A model generated the notes under the pieces. That model was given only the letters and a program-made list of their open reading frames with translations. It had not been told where the DNA came from and did no database searches. A DNA stretch of 50,408 nucleotides from contig JAEUVS010000148.1 in assembly GCA_016786745.1 (NCBI GenBank), positions 1-50,408 of the forward strand, given 5' to 3'. Position numbers and translations under genes: made by a program. Shown piece by piece: positions 23,366-32,671 of the stretch (within the stretch, counting starts at the first letter, position 1; every line of letters begins with the position of its first letter). Source of the stretch: Chitinophagaceae bacterium (GTDB taxonomy: Bacteria > Bacteroidota > Bacteroidia > Chitinophagales > Chitinophagaceae).

Positions 23366-23428
23366 GAGGGGAGAGGGGAAAAGTGTAAAAAAACTTCTCC
23401 CTCTCCCCTCTCCCTTCTCTCCTCTCCT
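23366..23428. repeat. Purine/pyrimidine-rich inverted repeat after ahcY
   Basis: A G/A-rich arm (23366-23384, GAGGGGAGAGGGG then AAAAGT) can pair with a pyrimidine arm (23393-23410) with one bulge and one mismatch, around a short A-rich loop. The pyrimidines continue without a break over 23394-23428 (35 bases). It is located right after the ahcY stop (23355). There is no T-run, so a standard terminator is doubtful. mRNA end protection or triplex DNA are other options. Confidence 0.65.
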
Positions 23429-23476
23429 GCAAAATCTCGCATACAAATTGCATATAAATTAATCTAAGAAAAACCT

Positions 23477-23749
23477 ATGCAGATCAGATTTGTAAAGAAT
23501 ATCCAGTTCACAAAAGTGATCAAGGCAGACGGAAGGATGAGAGAATTCAATTTCAGGAAACCCAATGGACGTGAACAGGCCCTATGCACAGTTGACGTAA
23601 GCGACGACAGGGGACACCGTATCGTTTTCCACATGCAGAAAGATGACAGTAATACCTGGAAAATCCTTCCTCAGCAATTGCCACCGTGGGTGAGCCAGCT
23701 TGAGAATAAATTTAGCGAACTCATCGAAGAAGAACTGCAGAATTACTAA
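23477..23749 (+). CDS. Small hypothetical protein, 90 residues
   Basis: I do not recognise this protein. It has no signal or membrane segment. It begins MQIRFVKNIQFTKVIKADG, has several short strands (HRIVFHMQKDD), then an amphipathic helix (SQLENKFSELIEEELQNY). ATG 23477 is a clean start. It lies 33 bp upstream of dinB on the same strand and may be co-transcribed with the dinB-dnaE pair, though nothing in its sequence points to DNA repair. The composition matches its neighbours, so it is probably a real gene. Confidence 0.65.
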   Translation: MQIRFVKNIQFTKVIKADGRMREFNFRKPNGREQALCTVDVSDDRGHRIVFHMQKDDSNTWKILPQQLPPWVSQLENKFSELIEEELQNY

Positions 23750-23782
23750 AATATTTAGTAATTTAGGCGAGCAGTACGATTT

Positions 23783-25045
23783 ATGCTCACCACCACCGCC
23801 GAAAACAGAACTATTGCCCACTTCGACCTCGACTCCTTCTATGTAAGCGTCGAACGCAAGAAGAACAGAGCCCTGATCGGTAAACCTATTGCCGTAGGCG
23901 GCAGCGCCGACCGTGGCGTGGTAGTTTCCTGCAGCTATGAAGCCAGAAAATTCGGCGTAAAAGCAGCCATGCCCGGCAAACTTGCCAAAAGACTATGCCC
24001 CGAGCTCATCTTTGTGAGGGGCGACATGGACAGCTACTCAAAATTTTCCCGCGAAGTCACCGAAATTATTGCCGACGAAGTTCCCCTGTTTGAAAAATCA
24101 AGCATCGACGAATTTTATATTGATATGACCGGCATGGACCGATTCTTTGGCTGCGCCCGCTATACCGCAGAGCTCAGGAAGAAAATCATCCGGAAAAGCG
24201 AGCTCTCCATTTCATACGGACTTTCATCGAACAAACTCATCAGCAAAGTGGCCACCAACGAGGTAAAGCCCAATGGAGAAATCCATGTGAAGCATGGAAA
24301 CGAAAGGTCTTACCTGGCTCCTCTGCCCATAGAAAAATTGCCGATGATCGGCAAACAAACTGGCACACTTCTCAGAAGCATGGGAGTAGAAACCATCTCT
24401 GTGCTCAGCCAGATTCCAGTCGATATGATGATTAACCTGCTTGGTAAAAACGGCATAGAATTATGGCGACGTGCAAACGGAATCGACGAAACACCCATTG
24501 TACCTTATCACGAAGCGAAAAGTATCGGAACAGAAAACACATTTGAATCCGACACGATAGACATACACTTCCTGAAAAGAGAGCTTACACGGATGACGGA
24601 ACAGATAGCATTTGAACTCAGGGATGGAAATAAACTGGCAGGTTGTGTTACGGTAAAAGTGAGGTACAGCGATTTTCAGACAGTCACCAAACAAGCAGTG
24701 ATACCGTATACGGCTGCGGATCACCTTCTGCAGGAGAACGTCAAACAATTGTTCGATAATCTCTACGACAGAAGATTGCTGGTACGGCTAATAGGTGTAC
24801 GAGTCAGTCATCTTGTGCCGGGTAATTACCAGATAAACATGTTCGATGATACTACAGAATCGATCAACCTGTACCAGGCCATAGACCAGATCAAGCATCG
24901 CTACGGGGAGAAACTATTGATTCGCGCCGCAGGGGCACTATTCATTTCCGATAAATATAAAAACAGAAACAATGTACCATGTACCTCAATTGTAAATCCT
25001 GGTTCAGCTTTCGATTCGGCACGTTCAAAACGGAAGAACTGGTAG
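23783..25045 (+). CDS. dinB: Y-family DNA polymerase (DinB/Pol IV-like)
   Basis: This is a translesion polymerase. The catalytic acids are in place: Asp 15 in HFDLDSFYVSVE, and Asp 109-Glu 110 in SSIDEFYID. The steric region VVVSCSYEARKFGVKAAMPG is typical of the family. Little-finger residues follow from about 240. A beta-clamp motif QINMF is at 350-354, followed by an unusual basic tail to residue 420 (KYKNRNN...RSKRKNW). The last 67 bp overlap the start of the dnaE-like gene in another frame, so the two are made together. No SOS box can be assigned with confidence. Confidence 0.93.
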   Translation: MLTTTAENRTIAHFDLDSFYVSVERKKNRALIGKPIAVGGSADRGVVVSCSYEARKFGVKAAMPGKLAKRLCPELIFVRGDMDSYSKFSREVTEIIADEVPLFEKSSIDEFYIDMTGMDRFFGCARYTAELRKKIIRKSELSISYGLSSNKLISKVATNEVKPNGEIHVKHGNERSYLAPLPIEKLPMIGKQTGTLLRSMGVETISVLSQIPVDMMINLLGKNGIELWRRANGIDETPIVPYHEAKSIGTENTFESDTIDIHFLKRELTRMTEQIAFELRDGNKLAGCVTVKVRYSDFQTVTKQAVIPYTAADHLLQENVKQLFDNLYDRRLLVRLIGVRVSHLVPGNYQINMFDDTTESINLYQAIDQIKHRYGEKLLIRAAGALFISDKYKNRNNVPCTSIVNPGSAFDSARSKRKNW

Positions 25046-27948
25046 AAACGGCCGGACAGTTGGGCGTGAAAACAATGGCTCTCACCAACATCAACAACAC
25101 CTGTGATGTATGGAATTTTGTGGATCATTGCCGCGAACGTGGTATAAAACCTGTCGCAGGTACAGAGATCAGGAATGGAGACGCATTCCTTTATTTATTG
25201 CTGGCGCGCAACAACGATGGCTTGTTTGAAATAAACAAATTCCTTTCCGAACACCGTCACCATGATGTTGCTTTTCCGAATAAGTTTCCCCATTCTCGTA
25301 ACGTATTCGTCGTTTATCCGTTCGCATTATATTCACCGGATGAGTTGAACGATAATGAATTCATAGGCGTTCAGGCAACAGAGGTTAACAAGTTGTACAA
25401 TCTCAACTGCAGCGCTTATCCTTCAAAATTCGTGATCCGGCACCCGGTTACATTCCGTAACGATAAAATGTATAATGCCCACCGGCTGTTAAGAGCGATC
25501 GATAAAAATATTGTCATAACAAAACAGCAGCCTGAACATATCGCGGGCAAACATGAAAGTTTCATAGCGCCACATGTATTGTCAGAAAAATTCAGCCAGT
25601 ATCCATCCATTATTACAGCAACACAAGATCTGTTGAATAATTGTGTAATTGAGATGGAATTCGGTAGCGACAAAACTAAAAAACAATATTCACTATCAAA
25701 AGAAGATGACCGGTTATTACTTCAAAAGCTGGCTCTCGAAGGAATGCGGAAAAGATATGGTGAAAGAAATAAAGCAGCGGAAGAAAGAGTAAAGAAAGAA
25801 CTGCAAATCATAAACGACCAGGACTTCAACGCGTATTTTCTTATCACCAGTGATGTGATTAAATATGCGAGGAGCAGGCAATTTTTTTATGTAGGAAGAG
25901 GAAGTGGCGCAAATTCAATCGTTGCGTATTGTTTAAATATCACCGATGTCGACCCGCTGGAACTGGATTTATATTTTGAACGCTTCCTCAATCCAAAACG
26001 ATCCGTGCCTCCTGACTTTGATATCGATTTCAGCTGGAAGGATCGCGACGAGATCATAGCGTATATCTTCAAACGTTATGGTGGCGAACATGCGTGTTTG
26101 CTGGGGTCGTACACGACTTTCCAGTCGCGCGCGCTGAAACGCGAACTTGGAAAAGTGTTTGGACTGCCTAAAGAAGAAATAGATGGGCTGGAAAGAGGCA
26201 ACATGAAAGAGGACCGTATCAGGAGGACAATTGAAAAATATTCAAACATCATCAGAAATTTCCCGAACCATATGAGCATTCATGCGGGTGGACTGATGAT
26301 CAGCGAAAAACCGTTGTACCACTATACAGCTCTCGAACTTCCGTCAAAAGGATTTTCTTCTTCGCAGATCGACATGCACATTGCTGAGAAAATTGGGCTA
26401 TACAAGCTGGATATCCTCAGCCAGCGGGGCCTCGGGCACATCCGGGAAACAATTGAGATAGTTCAACAAAACCGGAATGAAACAATCGACATTACCCAGG
26501 TAGAAAAGTTCAAAAAAAACAAAAAAATCGCCGACAAAATAAGAGCCGCCGACACCATAGGGTGTTTTTATATCGAAAGTCCCGCTATGCGGCAGTTGCT
26601 CCAAAAGCTAAAATGCGACGATTACCTGACGCTTGTAGCGGCGAGTTCAATTATTCGTCCCGGCGTGGCGCAGAGCGGCATGATGAAACAATATATTTAC
26701 CGGTATCATCATCCGGGCGATTTCACCTACCTGCATCCAAAAATGGAAGAGTTGCTGAAAGAAACATATGGGATAATGGTGTACCAGGAAGATGTGATTA
26801 AAGTGGCCCATTACTTCGCCAGCCTCGACCTGGCTGAAGCAGATGTGCTGCGACGGGCGATGAGCGGCAAATACCGCGGGCAAAAAGAATTTGAAAAAAT
26901 CAGGAATAACTTTTTCAACAACTGCCGGGAAAAAGGTTACGATGACGCCGTAACTGCCGAGGTTTGGCGACAAATAGAAAGTTTCGGTGGATATTCATTC
27001 AGCAAGGCACACTCGGCGAGTTTTGCTGTCGAGAGCTATCAGAGTTTGTTTCTCAAAACCTACTATCCTATCGAATTTATGGTTGCCGTAATCAACAATT
27101 TCGGCGGATTTTATAACAGGGAATTGTATTTCCATGAATTAAAGAAAACAGGCGCACGAATACACCCGCCATGTGTAAACAAAAGTAAATATCTCACTTC
27201 CCTGGACGGAATCGATGTAAGCATGGGCCTGATTCACATTGAAGGTCTCGATAAAAATTTTGCAGAGCAGATTATTTCGAACAGGATAGTAGACGGTGAA
27301 TACAGATCGCTCCACGATTTTATTGAACGATTAAGCCCCCAGATCGCACAACTTAATATATTAATAAAGATTGATGCATTTCGTTTCACAGGAAGGAATA
27401 AGAAAGAATTAATGTGGGATGCAAATTTTTTGCAAAAACATCATAAAAATCCTGCAGGAAGACAGTTATTTAAAGCAGAGCCCGTTAAATTCGCATTGCC
27501 TCATCTGGCACAACATCCGCTCGATGAAGCAATAGATCAGATTGAAATATTGGGATTTCCATTATGTAATGCGTTTGAACTTGCAGACGACGACGTTACT
27601 CAGTATATAGCTGCTAAAGACATCGGTGCGCATCTCGGGAAGGAGATTAAGATGCTCGGTTATCTTATTACCACCAAAGAGGTGCGCACCACCAAAAACG
27701 ACATAATGGTCTTTGGAACTTTCCTGGATGTAAACGGCGACTGGCTCGACACGTTACATTTTCCTGACGTACTTAAAAAATACCCGGTAAACGGGAAAGG
27801 CTTTTACAGGCTGCATGGCACAGTGTCGGAAGATTTTGGAGTTTTCACGCTCGAAATAAAATTCTGTCAGAAAGTGGGAATTAAAGACCGATCCGCCAAT
27901 GCCAACGCATTAATGTCGCGTAACCTGCACGATGCCGTCGGGCAGTGA
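24979..27948 (+). CDS. DNA polymerase III alpha-like subunit (DnaE2-type, translesion partner of DinB)
   Basis: This is a C-family polymerase of 989 residues, shorter than replicative DnaE (about 1160 or more). The catalytic Asp residues are present: Asp 348 and Asp 350 in PPDFDIDFSW, and Asp 478 in KLDIL. Fingers and helix-hairpin-helix parts follow, then an OB-fold near 880-970. The N-terminal PHP domain has lost its metal ligands: the first motif reads NCKSWFSFRFGT instead of HxHSxxS, and ALTNINN replaces ALTD, so it cannot be a proofreading nuclease. Overlap with dinB and the small size fit a mutagenesis cassette like ImuB-DnaE2, without a visible imuA. The C-terminus overlaps the converging kinase gene by 39 bp. 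Confidence 0.9.
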   Translation: MYLNCKSWFSFRFGTFKTEELVETAGQLGVKTMALTNINNTCDVWNFVDHCRERGIKPVAGTEIRNGDAFLYLLLARNNDGLFEINKFLSEHRHHDVAFPNKFPHSRNVFVVYPFALYSPDELNDNEFIGVQATEVNKLYNLNCSAYPSKFVIRHPVTFRNDKMYNAHRLLRAIDKNIVITKQQPEHIAGKHESFIAPHVLSEKFSQYPSIITATQDLLNNCVIEMEFGSDKTKKQYSLSKEDDRLLLQKLALEGMRKRYGERNKAAEERVKKELQIINDQDFNAYFLITSDVIKYARSRQFFYVGRGSGANSIVAYCLNITDVDPLELDLYFERFLNPKRSVPPDFDIDFSWKDRDEIIAYIFKRYGGEHACLLGSYTTFQSRALKRELGKVFGLPKEEIDGLERGNMKEDRIRRTIEKYSNIIRNFPNHMSIHAGGLMISEKPLYHYTALELPSKGFSSSQIDMHIAEKIGLYKLDILSQRGLGHIRETIEIVQQNRNETIDITQVEKFKKNKKIADKIRAADTIGCFYIESPAMRQLLQKLKCDDYLTLVAASSIIRPGVAQSGMMKQYIYRYHHPGDFTYLHPKMEELLKETYGIMVYQEDVIKVAHYFASLDLAEADVLRRAMSGKYRGQKEFEKIRNNFFNNCREKGYDDAVTAEVWRQIESFGGYSFSKAHSASFAVESYQSLFLKTYYPIEFMVAVINNFGGFYNRELYFHELKKTGARIHPPCVNKSKYLTSLDGIDVSMGLIHIEGLDKNFAEQIISNRIVDGEYRSLHDFIERLSPQIAQLNILIKIDAFRFTGRNKKELMWDANFLQKHHKNPAGRQLFKAEPVKFALPHLAQHPLDEAIDQIEILGFPLCNAFELADDDVTQYIAAKDIGAHLGKEIKMLGYLITTKEVRTTKNDIMVFGTFLDVNGDWLDTLHFPDVLKKYPVNGKGFYRLHGTVSEDFGVFTLEIKFCQKVGIKDRSANANALMSRNLHDAVGQ

Positions 27949-29241
27949 TGACGAGTTTAATACGAGAGCCGCGCCGATAGCCGAAGCCTGGGCAACAGTA
28001 GCAGAATAAACTTCATAGTCCGTATACGCACGCGCGAGCAATTTCATAAACACTTCATTTTTACTGAAACCTCCATCAACAAAAATCTTCCTGGCGCCTG
28101 ATCCTTCAAGAACGAGATTGGTGGACAACACCTGCAGGTGAATAATGTCTAAAATAAGCTGGTGGTACGCTTCTTCATAACTATTGAAGTCGCTCATCTC
28201 ACGGTCATCAAATAAAACAGGACCCGGAACAAATTCAGTCCGGGCATCCTGGTGAAATTTTTTTTCGAGCGTTTCGACAATACCCGTATCAAACCGAACC
28301 TGGTTGAAAAAATTATTCTTTTTATTAAACTGCCCTGCTATTCTTTTTTCAGCTTGCTCATGTACGTTACCCGCGAAAAACCGTGATGCCTTTACGGGTT
28401 TCTTTCTGTAGGAAAAGAAGCAAAGGCAATCCTGCTCCAGTTCTTTTGATGTAAGCGTCCGGTGGTTAAATGGATTTAAAGAAATGGACCACGTACCGGT
28501 AGATATCAGCGCGAAAGGCTCACGAAAAGTAGCGAGATAAGGGGTGATGGCAGATGAACTGTCATGCAGTCCTATACCTGACTTTAATTGACCCCACTTG
28601 CTTTCCGCATCCAGTAATTGCGACGAAGGATATACCGGGGCGAGTCGTTTCAGCAAACCTTCTTTATTTACCCAGTCATGATAATCATCTTTCTCAAAAT
28701 TCCAAAGCATGGTGTGGCAGCCAATGCTCGTAATATCAGAATACACTTTTCTTGTAACGAGGTAACTTAAATATTGCGGAAGATGCAACGAGTAACCCGG
28801 TTTGGTATGAATTGATTTTTCGTATTTGAGCCTGTACAACTGCAATCCTGAGTTGAGACTATCGAGAACCGGCGAAGCGGTTTCACGGGATATTTTTGCT
28901 TCACCTCCATAATCGCTGAAAAATTTATTCTTTATTTCCGGTGACAATGGTTTCAGGTAACTATACAGGGGTAACAGGGGCTGTCCGAGTTCGTTTATAT
29001 GAACAAAGCTGGCGCCAAACGATGAAAAATTTACCGCGCTGATCCGAAACTCTTTCGACGATGTAATTTTTTTGAGCGTCGCAAGGATCCATTCGGTTAG
29101 TGTTTCCAGGTCGTCGCAGGGAAATCCATCTTCATCCTTTATTTCGGGAATCCGATGCGACTCTTCGTAGATAATTTTGTAATTATTGTCAAAAACAAAC
29201 GCCTTCTTGTTTGTTTTGCCGATGTCGAAGATTAGCGTCAC
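27910..29241 (-). CDS. FGGY-family carbohydrate kinase (rhamnulokinase/fuculokinase-like)
   Basis: FGGY kinases phosphorylate sugars or polyols in the cytoplasm with ATP. The N-terminal phosphate loop IFDIGKTNKKAFVFD, the central GLHDSSSAITPYLA and ALISTGTWSISL, and the C-terminal FVDGGFSKNEVF with ASAIGAALV mark both actin-like halves. The length is 443 residues. The start is GTG 29241, overlapping the stop of the upstream small gene as GTGA, so the pair is translationally coupled. It has no sugar isomerase or aldolase neighbour, so the substrate is unknown. The 3' end overlaps the dnaE-like gene by 39 bp in the opposite direction. Confidence 0.88.
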   Translation of the reverse strand: MTLIFDIGKTNKKAFVFDNNYKIIYEESHRIPEIKDEDGFPCDDLETLTEWILATLKKITSSKEFRISAVNFSSFGASFVHINELGQPLLPLYSYLKPLSPEIKNKFFSDYGGEAKISRETASPVLDSLNSGLQLYRLKYEKSIHTKPGYSLHLPQYLSYLVTRKVYSDITSIGCHTMLWNFEKDDYHDWVNKEGLLKRLAPVYPSSQLLDAESKWGQLKSGIGLHDSSSAITPYLATFREPFALISTGTWSISLNPFNHRTLTSKELEQDCLCFFSYRKKPVKASRFFAGNVHEQAEKRIAGQFNKKNNFFNQVRFDTGIVETLEKKFHQDARTEFVPGPVLFDDREMSDFNSYEEAYHQLILDIIHLQVLSTNLVLEGSGARKIFVDGGFSKNEVFMKLLARAYTDYEVYSATVAQASAIGAALVLNSSSLPDGIVQVTRH

Positions 29242-29630
29242 GGATTAAGCTCTACCTTGGTCATTTGGTAAAAATGATTCTGCAGTTCGTGCACACTTAT
29301 CGGTTGTGTAAGATGCCTGCGGTCTTCGCGCCACCATATCTCCATATTCGAAAAATCGTTTTTCACGGGGATCTGAAGCCTGAAAGAATCTTTCATGTAT
29401 TTAACACCGTTGCCGTTTTCCATTTTGGTAAAACCGAGATACGTCAGCTGTTCATCGTTTAATGGTATCGGGTATAGGTGTTCAGGAGTGTACCAGTACT
29501 CCTGTACAGGTGTTTCAACACAAACTTCTTTGTCTTCCCTGTTGAGTTCTTTTACTGTTCCGCGTGTTTTCTCTCCTTCATACTCAGCGAGTACGATGTC
29601 GCCTGGCTTTAAATCGTTGAACCTTATCAT
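29238..29630 (-). CDS. Conserved small protein, similar in layout to a family common in Bacteroidota and their phages
   Basis: From ATG 29630 it encodes 130 residues (MIRFNDLKPGDIVLAEYEG). The frame is open to 29678, but the upstream 16 residues look random. The N-terminal beta-barrel-like part (PGDIVLAEYEG...GTVKELNRED), the middle PIPLNDEQLTYLGF and the final HELQNHFYQMTKVEL match the plan of short 'MIKANELRIGNWV' proteins seen in Bacteroidota genomes and phages. I know no function for them. Its stop overlaps the kinase start codon. Confidence 0.65.
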   Translation of the reverse strand: MIRFNDLKPGDIVLAEYEGEKTRGTVKELNREDKEVCVETPVQEYWYTPEHLYPIPLNDEQLTYLGFTKMENGNGVKYMKDSFRLQIPVKNDFSNMEIWWREDRRHLTQPISVHELQNHFYQMTKVELNP

Positions 29631-29694
29631 AGGTGAGCAATTTTTTGGTAACTGAATATACAAATTTTTTACTACCAAAAATTTTCAGTCGCGG

Positions 29695-30813
29695 TTATGA
29701 CCTCTTCTTATATGAATAGATAGCCCAGCCATTGAGGGTAATCGCAAACACAAACATGATGAGCATGTATGGGGCGATGTCGGCGAAACCGCTTCCCTTA
29801 AGCACAACCATCCTGATAACTTCTACAAAATAAGCCACTGGATTGAAGTGGGTGATGGCCCTGGCCCAGCCGGGCATACTATCTATGGAGGTGTACAGGC
29901 CTCCTAAAAGAACAAACACCATTATTAAAAAGAAAGAGATCAGCATTGCCTGTTGCTGGTTATGGGTAATTGTGGAAATAAGCAATCCAAGTCCGAGCAC
30001 CGCCAATAAATACAGGGCCGAAAAGGCGTAAATGACCAACATGCTGCCCAGCGGTACGATGCCATAAGCGAGCCATGCAATAGCGAGGCCGATAGTAAGA
30101 ATAACCAATCCCAGCACCCAGAAAGGAATGAGCTTGCCGAGAATGAAATGGTGCTTCCTGATGGGCGTAACGTTGATCTGTTCTATTGTTCCGATTTCTT
30201 TCTCTTTTACAATATTCAAAGCGGAAAGGCTCGCACCCACCATCGTAAGCAACACGGCGAGAATACCCGGTACCATGAAAAATTTGTAGTTCATAGAAGG
30301 GTTGAACCAATTGGCAGTAACCACTTCAATATTCAATTCAGGGCTGAACCTGGGCATCTGTATCCACTTCGCGCGGACCTCCGAATTAAAATCACGAATG
30401 ATAGATTGCAGGTATGCGGAGCCAAGACCGGCTTTAACGCCATTTACAGCGTTCACTGCAAGAAATACAGGAGCCTCGTTGTCGCGCACCAGGTCCCTTT
30501 CAAAATCAGCAGGTATTTCAAGAGCGATGTCTACTTTTCCGCCTTCCATTTCTTCTTCAGAATCATGAAATGAATCGCTGTATTCTTCAAGCAAAAAATA
30601 GTTTGTTGATGTGATTTTTGAAATCAGCTGACGCGAATAAGTTGAGCGGTCATGATCGATGATGCTCAGTTTAAGGTTTTTGATCTCATAGTCCGCGGCC
30701 CATGGAAGTACAAGTAGCTGAATAATCGGCACCACAAAGATGATCCTGAGAATCGAAGGATCCCGGAATATCTGCCGAAACTCTTTCTGCAATAAAAATT
30801 TTAGTGTTCTCAT
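29695..30813 (-). CDS. ABC-2 type transport permease (YbhR-like), last gene of the export operon
   Basis: The 372-residue protein has one N-terminal membrane helix (IIFVVPIIQLLVLPWA), a periplasmic domain (about 45-170), then five C-terminal helices (about 180-370), the ABC-2 plan of YhhJ/YbhS/YbhR. The motif IVKEKEIGTIEQINVTPI lies at the first cytoplasmic loop, as usual. The start ATG overlaps the stop of the preceding permease gene as ATGA. With the second permease it probably forms a heterodimeric channel driven by the two ATPases. The substrate is unknown; drugs or lipids are possible. Confidence 0.92.
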   Translation of the reverse strand: MRTLKFLLQKEFRQIFRDPSILRIIFVVPIIQLLVLPWAADYEIKNLKLSIIDHDRSTYSRQLISKITSTNYFLLEEYSDSFHDSEEEMEGGKVDIALEIPADFERDLVRDNEAPVFLAVNAVNGVKAGLGSAYLQSIIRDFNSEVRAKWIQMPRFSPELNIEVVTANWFNPSMNYKFFMVPGILAVLLTMVGASLSALNIVKEKEIGTIEQINVTPIRKHHFILGKLIPFWVLGLVILTIGLAIAWLAYGIVPLGSMLVIYAFSALYLLAVLGLGLLISTITHNQQQAMLISFFLIMVFVLLGGLYTSIDSMPGWARAITHFNPVAYFVEVIRMVVLKGSGFADIAPYMLIMFVFAITLNGWAIYSYKKRS

Positions 30814-31916
30814 GCCAGCCTGATTTTAAATTTCCTGATACTAAGCGCCAGCAGCAGTAACGTGATACCCGCCAGCACAAGGGTTTGCTTCCACACTATT
30901 TCGATTCCCGCGCCTTTGATCATCACCGCGTTTACTATCGAATAATACCATTTTGCAGGTACGATATTCGAAATAATCTGCAGAGGTAAAGGCATATTTT
31001 CAATGGGAAACATAAATCCACTCAGCATGATGGTAGGCAGAAACATGCCGGTTAATGAAATGAACATCGCGATTTGCTGCGAACCGGTGGATGCGGATAT
31101 CAGCAATCCGAAAGCAAGACAAACAAGAGTAAACAAAACGCTCTCAAAAATCAGCAGCAGCAGACTACCGTTGATCGGTACTTCGAGAACGAACACGCTC
31201 AGCAGTAAAATGGTGGAGATATTAACTATAGATAAAAGTAGGTAGGGCACGGCCTTCGCGACGATGATTTTAATTGGCTTTAGTGGAGAAACGAGAAGGA
31301 TTTCCATTGTCCCCAATTCTTTTTCTTTTACGATCGTGATTGCCGTCATCATTGTACACACGAGCATGAGCACCATCGCCATCACGCCGGGCACCATGCT
31401 ATACGAACCTTTCAGCTGCGGGTTATACAGCATACGCGTTTCGGTTTTTATAGTATAGGGCAGCTTGCGGTCGTTCGTGATCCGGTTTTCATAATCTTTT
31501 ATAATGGCAGTAGCATAGTTAGACAGTGCGTTGGCCGTATTCGGGTCGGATGCGTCGGTAACAAGTTGTACCTGTGCCTTATTGAAATGCTGAAGGTCGT
31601 CGTGGAAATTTTGCGGAAACACGATGGCAAGTTTTATCGAGCCCTTTTTAAATGTTTCCTCGATTTCTTTATAGGAATTCAGGTTGTTTTCAATATCAAA
31701 ATAGCGGCTTGAATTGATCTCGGTGATCAGGGCCGCTGTTGCAATGTCCTTTGACTGATCGTAAACGGCGATGCGCGCGTTCTTTACCTCGTTCGTAAGC
31801 GCGAAACCGAACAAAATGATCTGGGCGATCGGCATGCCGAGCAGTATAAACATAGTGCGCCGGTCGCGCAGAATGTGATGAAATTCTTTTTTTATGAGCG
31901 ATACAAACTGTTTCAT
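30810..31916 (-). CDS. ABC-2 type transport permease (YbhS-like)
   Basis: The 368-residue permease has the same plan as its neighbour: N-terminal helix (MFILLGMPIAQIILFGFAL), a periplasmic domain, then five helices, and the coupling loop TIVKEKELGTMEILLVSPL. It begins 7 bp after the second ATPase gene and overlaps the next permease by 4 bp. The paralogous pair suggests a heterodimer. In E. coli the equivalent pair YbhS/YbhR works with YbhF and YbhG. Confidence 0.92.
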   Translation of the reverse strand: MKQFVSLIKKEFHHILRDRRTMFILLGMPIAQIILFGFALTNEVKNARIAVYDQSKDIATAALITEINSSRYFDIENNLNSYKEIEETFKKGSIKLAIVFPQNFHDDLQHFNKAQVQLVTDASDPNTANALSNYATAIIKDYENRITNDRKLPYTIKTETRMLYNPQLKGSYSMVPGVMAMVLMLVCTMMTAITIVKEKELGTMEILLVSPLKPIKIIVAKAVPYLLLSIVNISTILLLSVFVLEVPINGSLLLLIFESVLFTLVCLAFGLLISASTGSQQIAMFISLTGMFLPTIMLSGFMFPIENMPLPLQIISNIVPAKWYYSIVNAVMIKGAGIEIVWKQTLVLAGITLLLLALSIRKFKIRLA

Positions 31917-31923
31917 AATTGTC

Positions 31924-32670
31924 TCAATTGTCCGAACGTTCAGCCTTGCGGGCGAGTTTCAGAAATACCTGGTCCATTGATGCCGCATCAAACTGTTGCT
32001 TGAGCATAGAGGGCGTATCGAGCGCCTCAATTCTTCCATCTACCATTATGGATACCCTGCCGCAATACTCCGCTTCGTCCATATAGTGTGTAGTCACGAA
32101 TATGGTGATACCGTTAGCTGCTGCTTCATAGATCATGTTCCAGAATTCTCTTCTCGTCACCGGATCAACACCACCTGTTGGTTCATCGAGAAACACAATG
32201 CCCGGCTCATGAAAAATGGCCACTGAGAACGCAAGCTTTTGTTTCCATCCCAGCGGCAATGAGCCTACAAGTTTATCGGCTTCGTTGGTGAGATGCAACT
32301 GCTCCAGTACCTTTTCTGTTTTTTGCCTGATGAATTGATCTGATTTACCATAAATGCCCGCGTAAAAACGGATGTTTTCTTTCACGGTCAGATTTTCGTA
32401 TAGGGAAAACTTCTGGCTCATATAGCCAATGTTCTTTTTTATCTGTTCGTTCTGCGTGTACACATCGAAGCCAGCTACGGTTGCTTTCCCTTCTGTAGGC
32501 AGCGAAAGCCCGCACAACATTCGCATCGCTGTGGTTTTGCCAGCTCCGTTAGCGCCGAGAAACCCGAATATCTCTCCACGCTTTACATCAAACGAAATAT
32601 GATCAACCGCTACAAAATGACCGAACCGTTTCGTCAGCCCGTCTACGCTTATTACATTTTCGTTACTCAT
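31924..32670 (-). CDS. ABC exporter ATP-binding protein, second ATPase
   Basis: The 248-residue ATPase has Walker A LGANGAGKTT (about 35-44) and Walker B IVFLDEPTGGVDP, but its signature reads LPLGWKQKL instead of LSGGQ, the form also found in the C-terminal half of YbhF-like fused proteins. The switch His is in VTTHYMDEAEYC. Pairing with the neighbouring ATPase, which has a normal signature, suggests an asymmetric ATPase dimer. The gap to the upstream gene is 1 bp. Confidence 0.93.
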   Translation of the reverse strand: MSNENVISVDGLTKRFGHFVAVDHISFDVKRGEIFGFLGANGAGKTTAMRMLCGLSLPTEGKATVAGFDVYTQNEQIKKNIGYMSQKFSLYENLTVKENIRFYAGIYGKSDQFIRQKTEKVLEQLHLTNEADKLVGSLPLGWKQKLAFSVAIFHEPGIVFLDEPTGGVDPVTRREFWNMIYEAAANGITIFVTTHYMDEAEYCGRVSIMVDGRIEALDTPSMLKQQFDAASMDQVFLKLARKAERSDN

Positions 32671-32671
32671 A

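Noticed and set aside
29238..29630. Sign of a prophage, because similar small proteins occur in Bacteroidota phages
   Set aside because: No integrase, capsid, terminase or attachment site is present, and the gene is coupled to a metabolic kinase.
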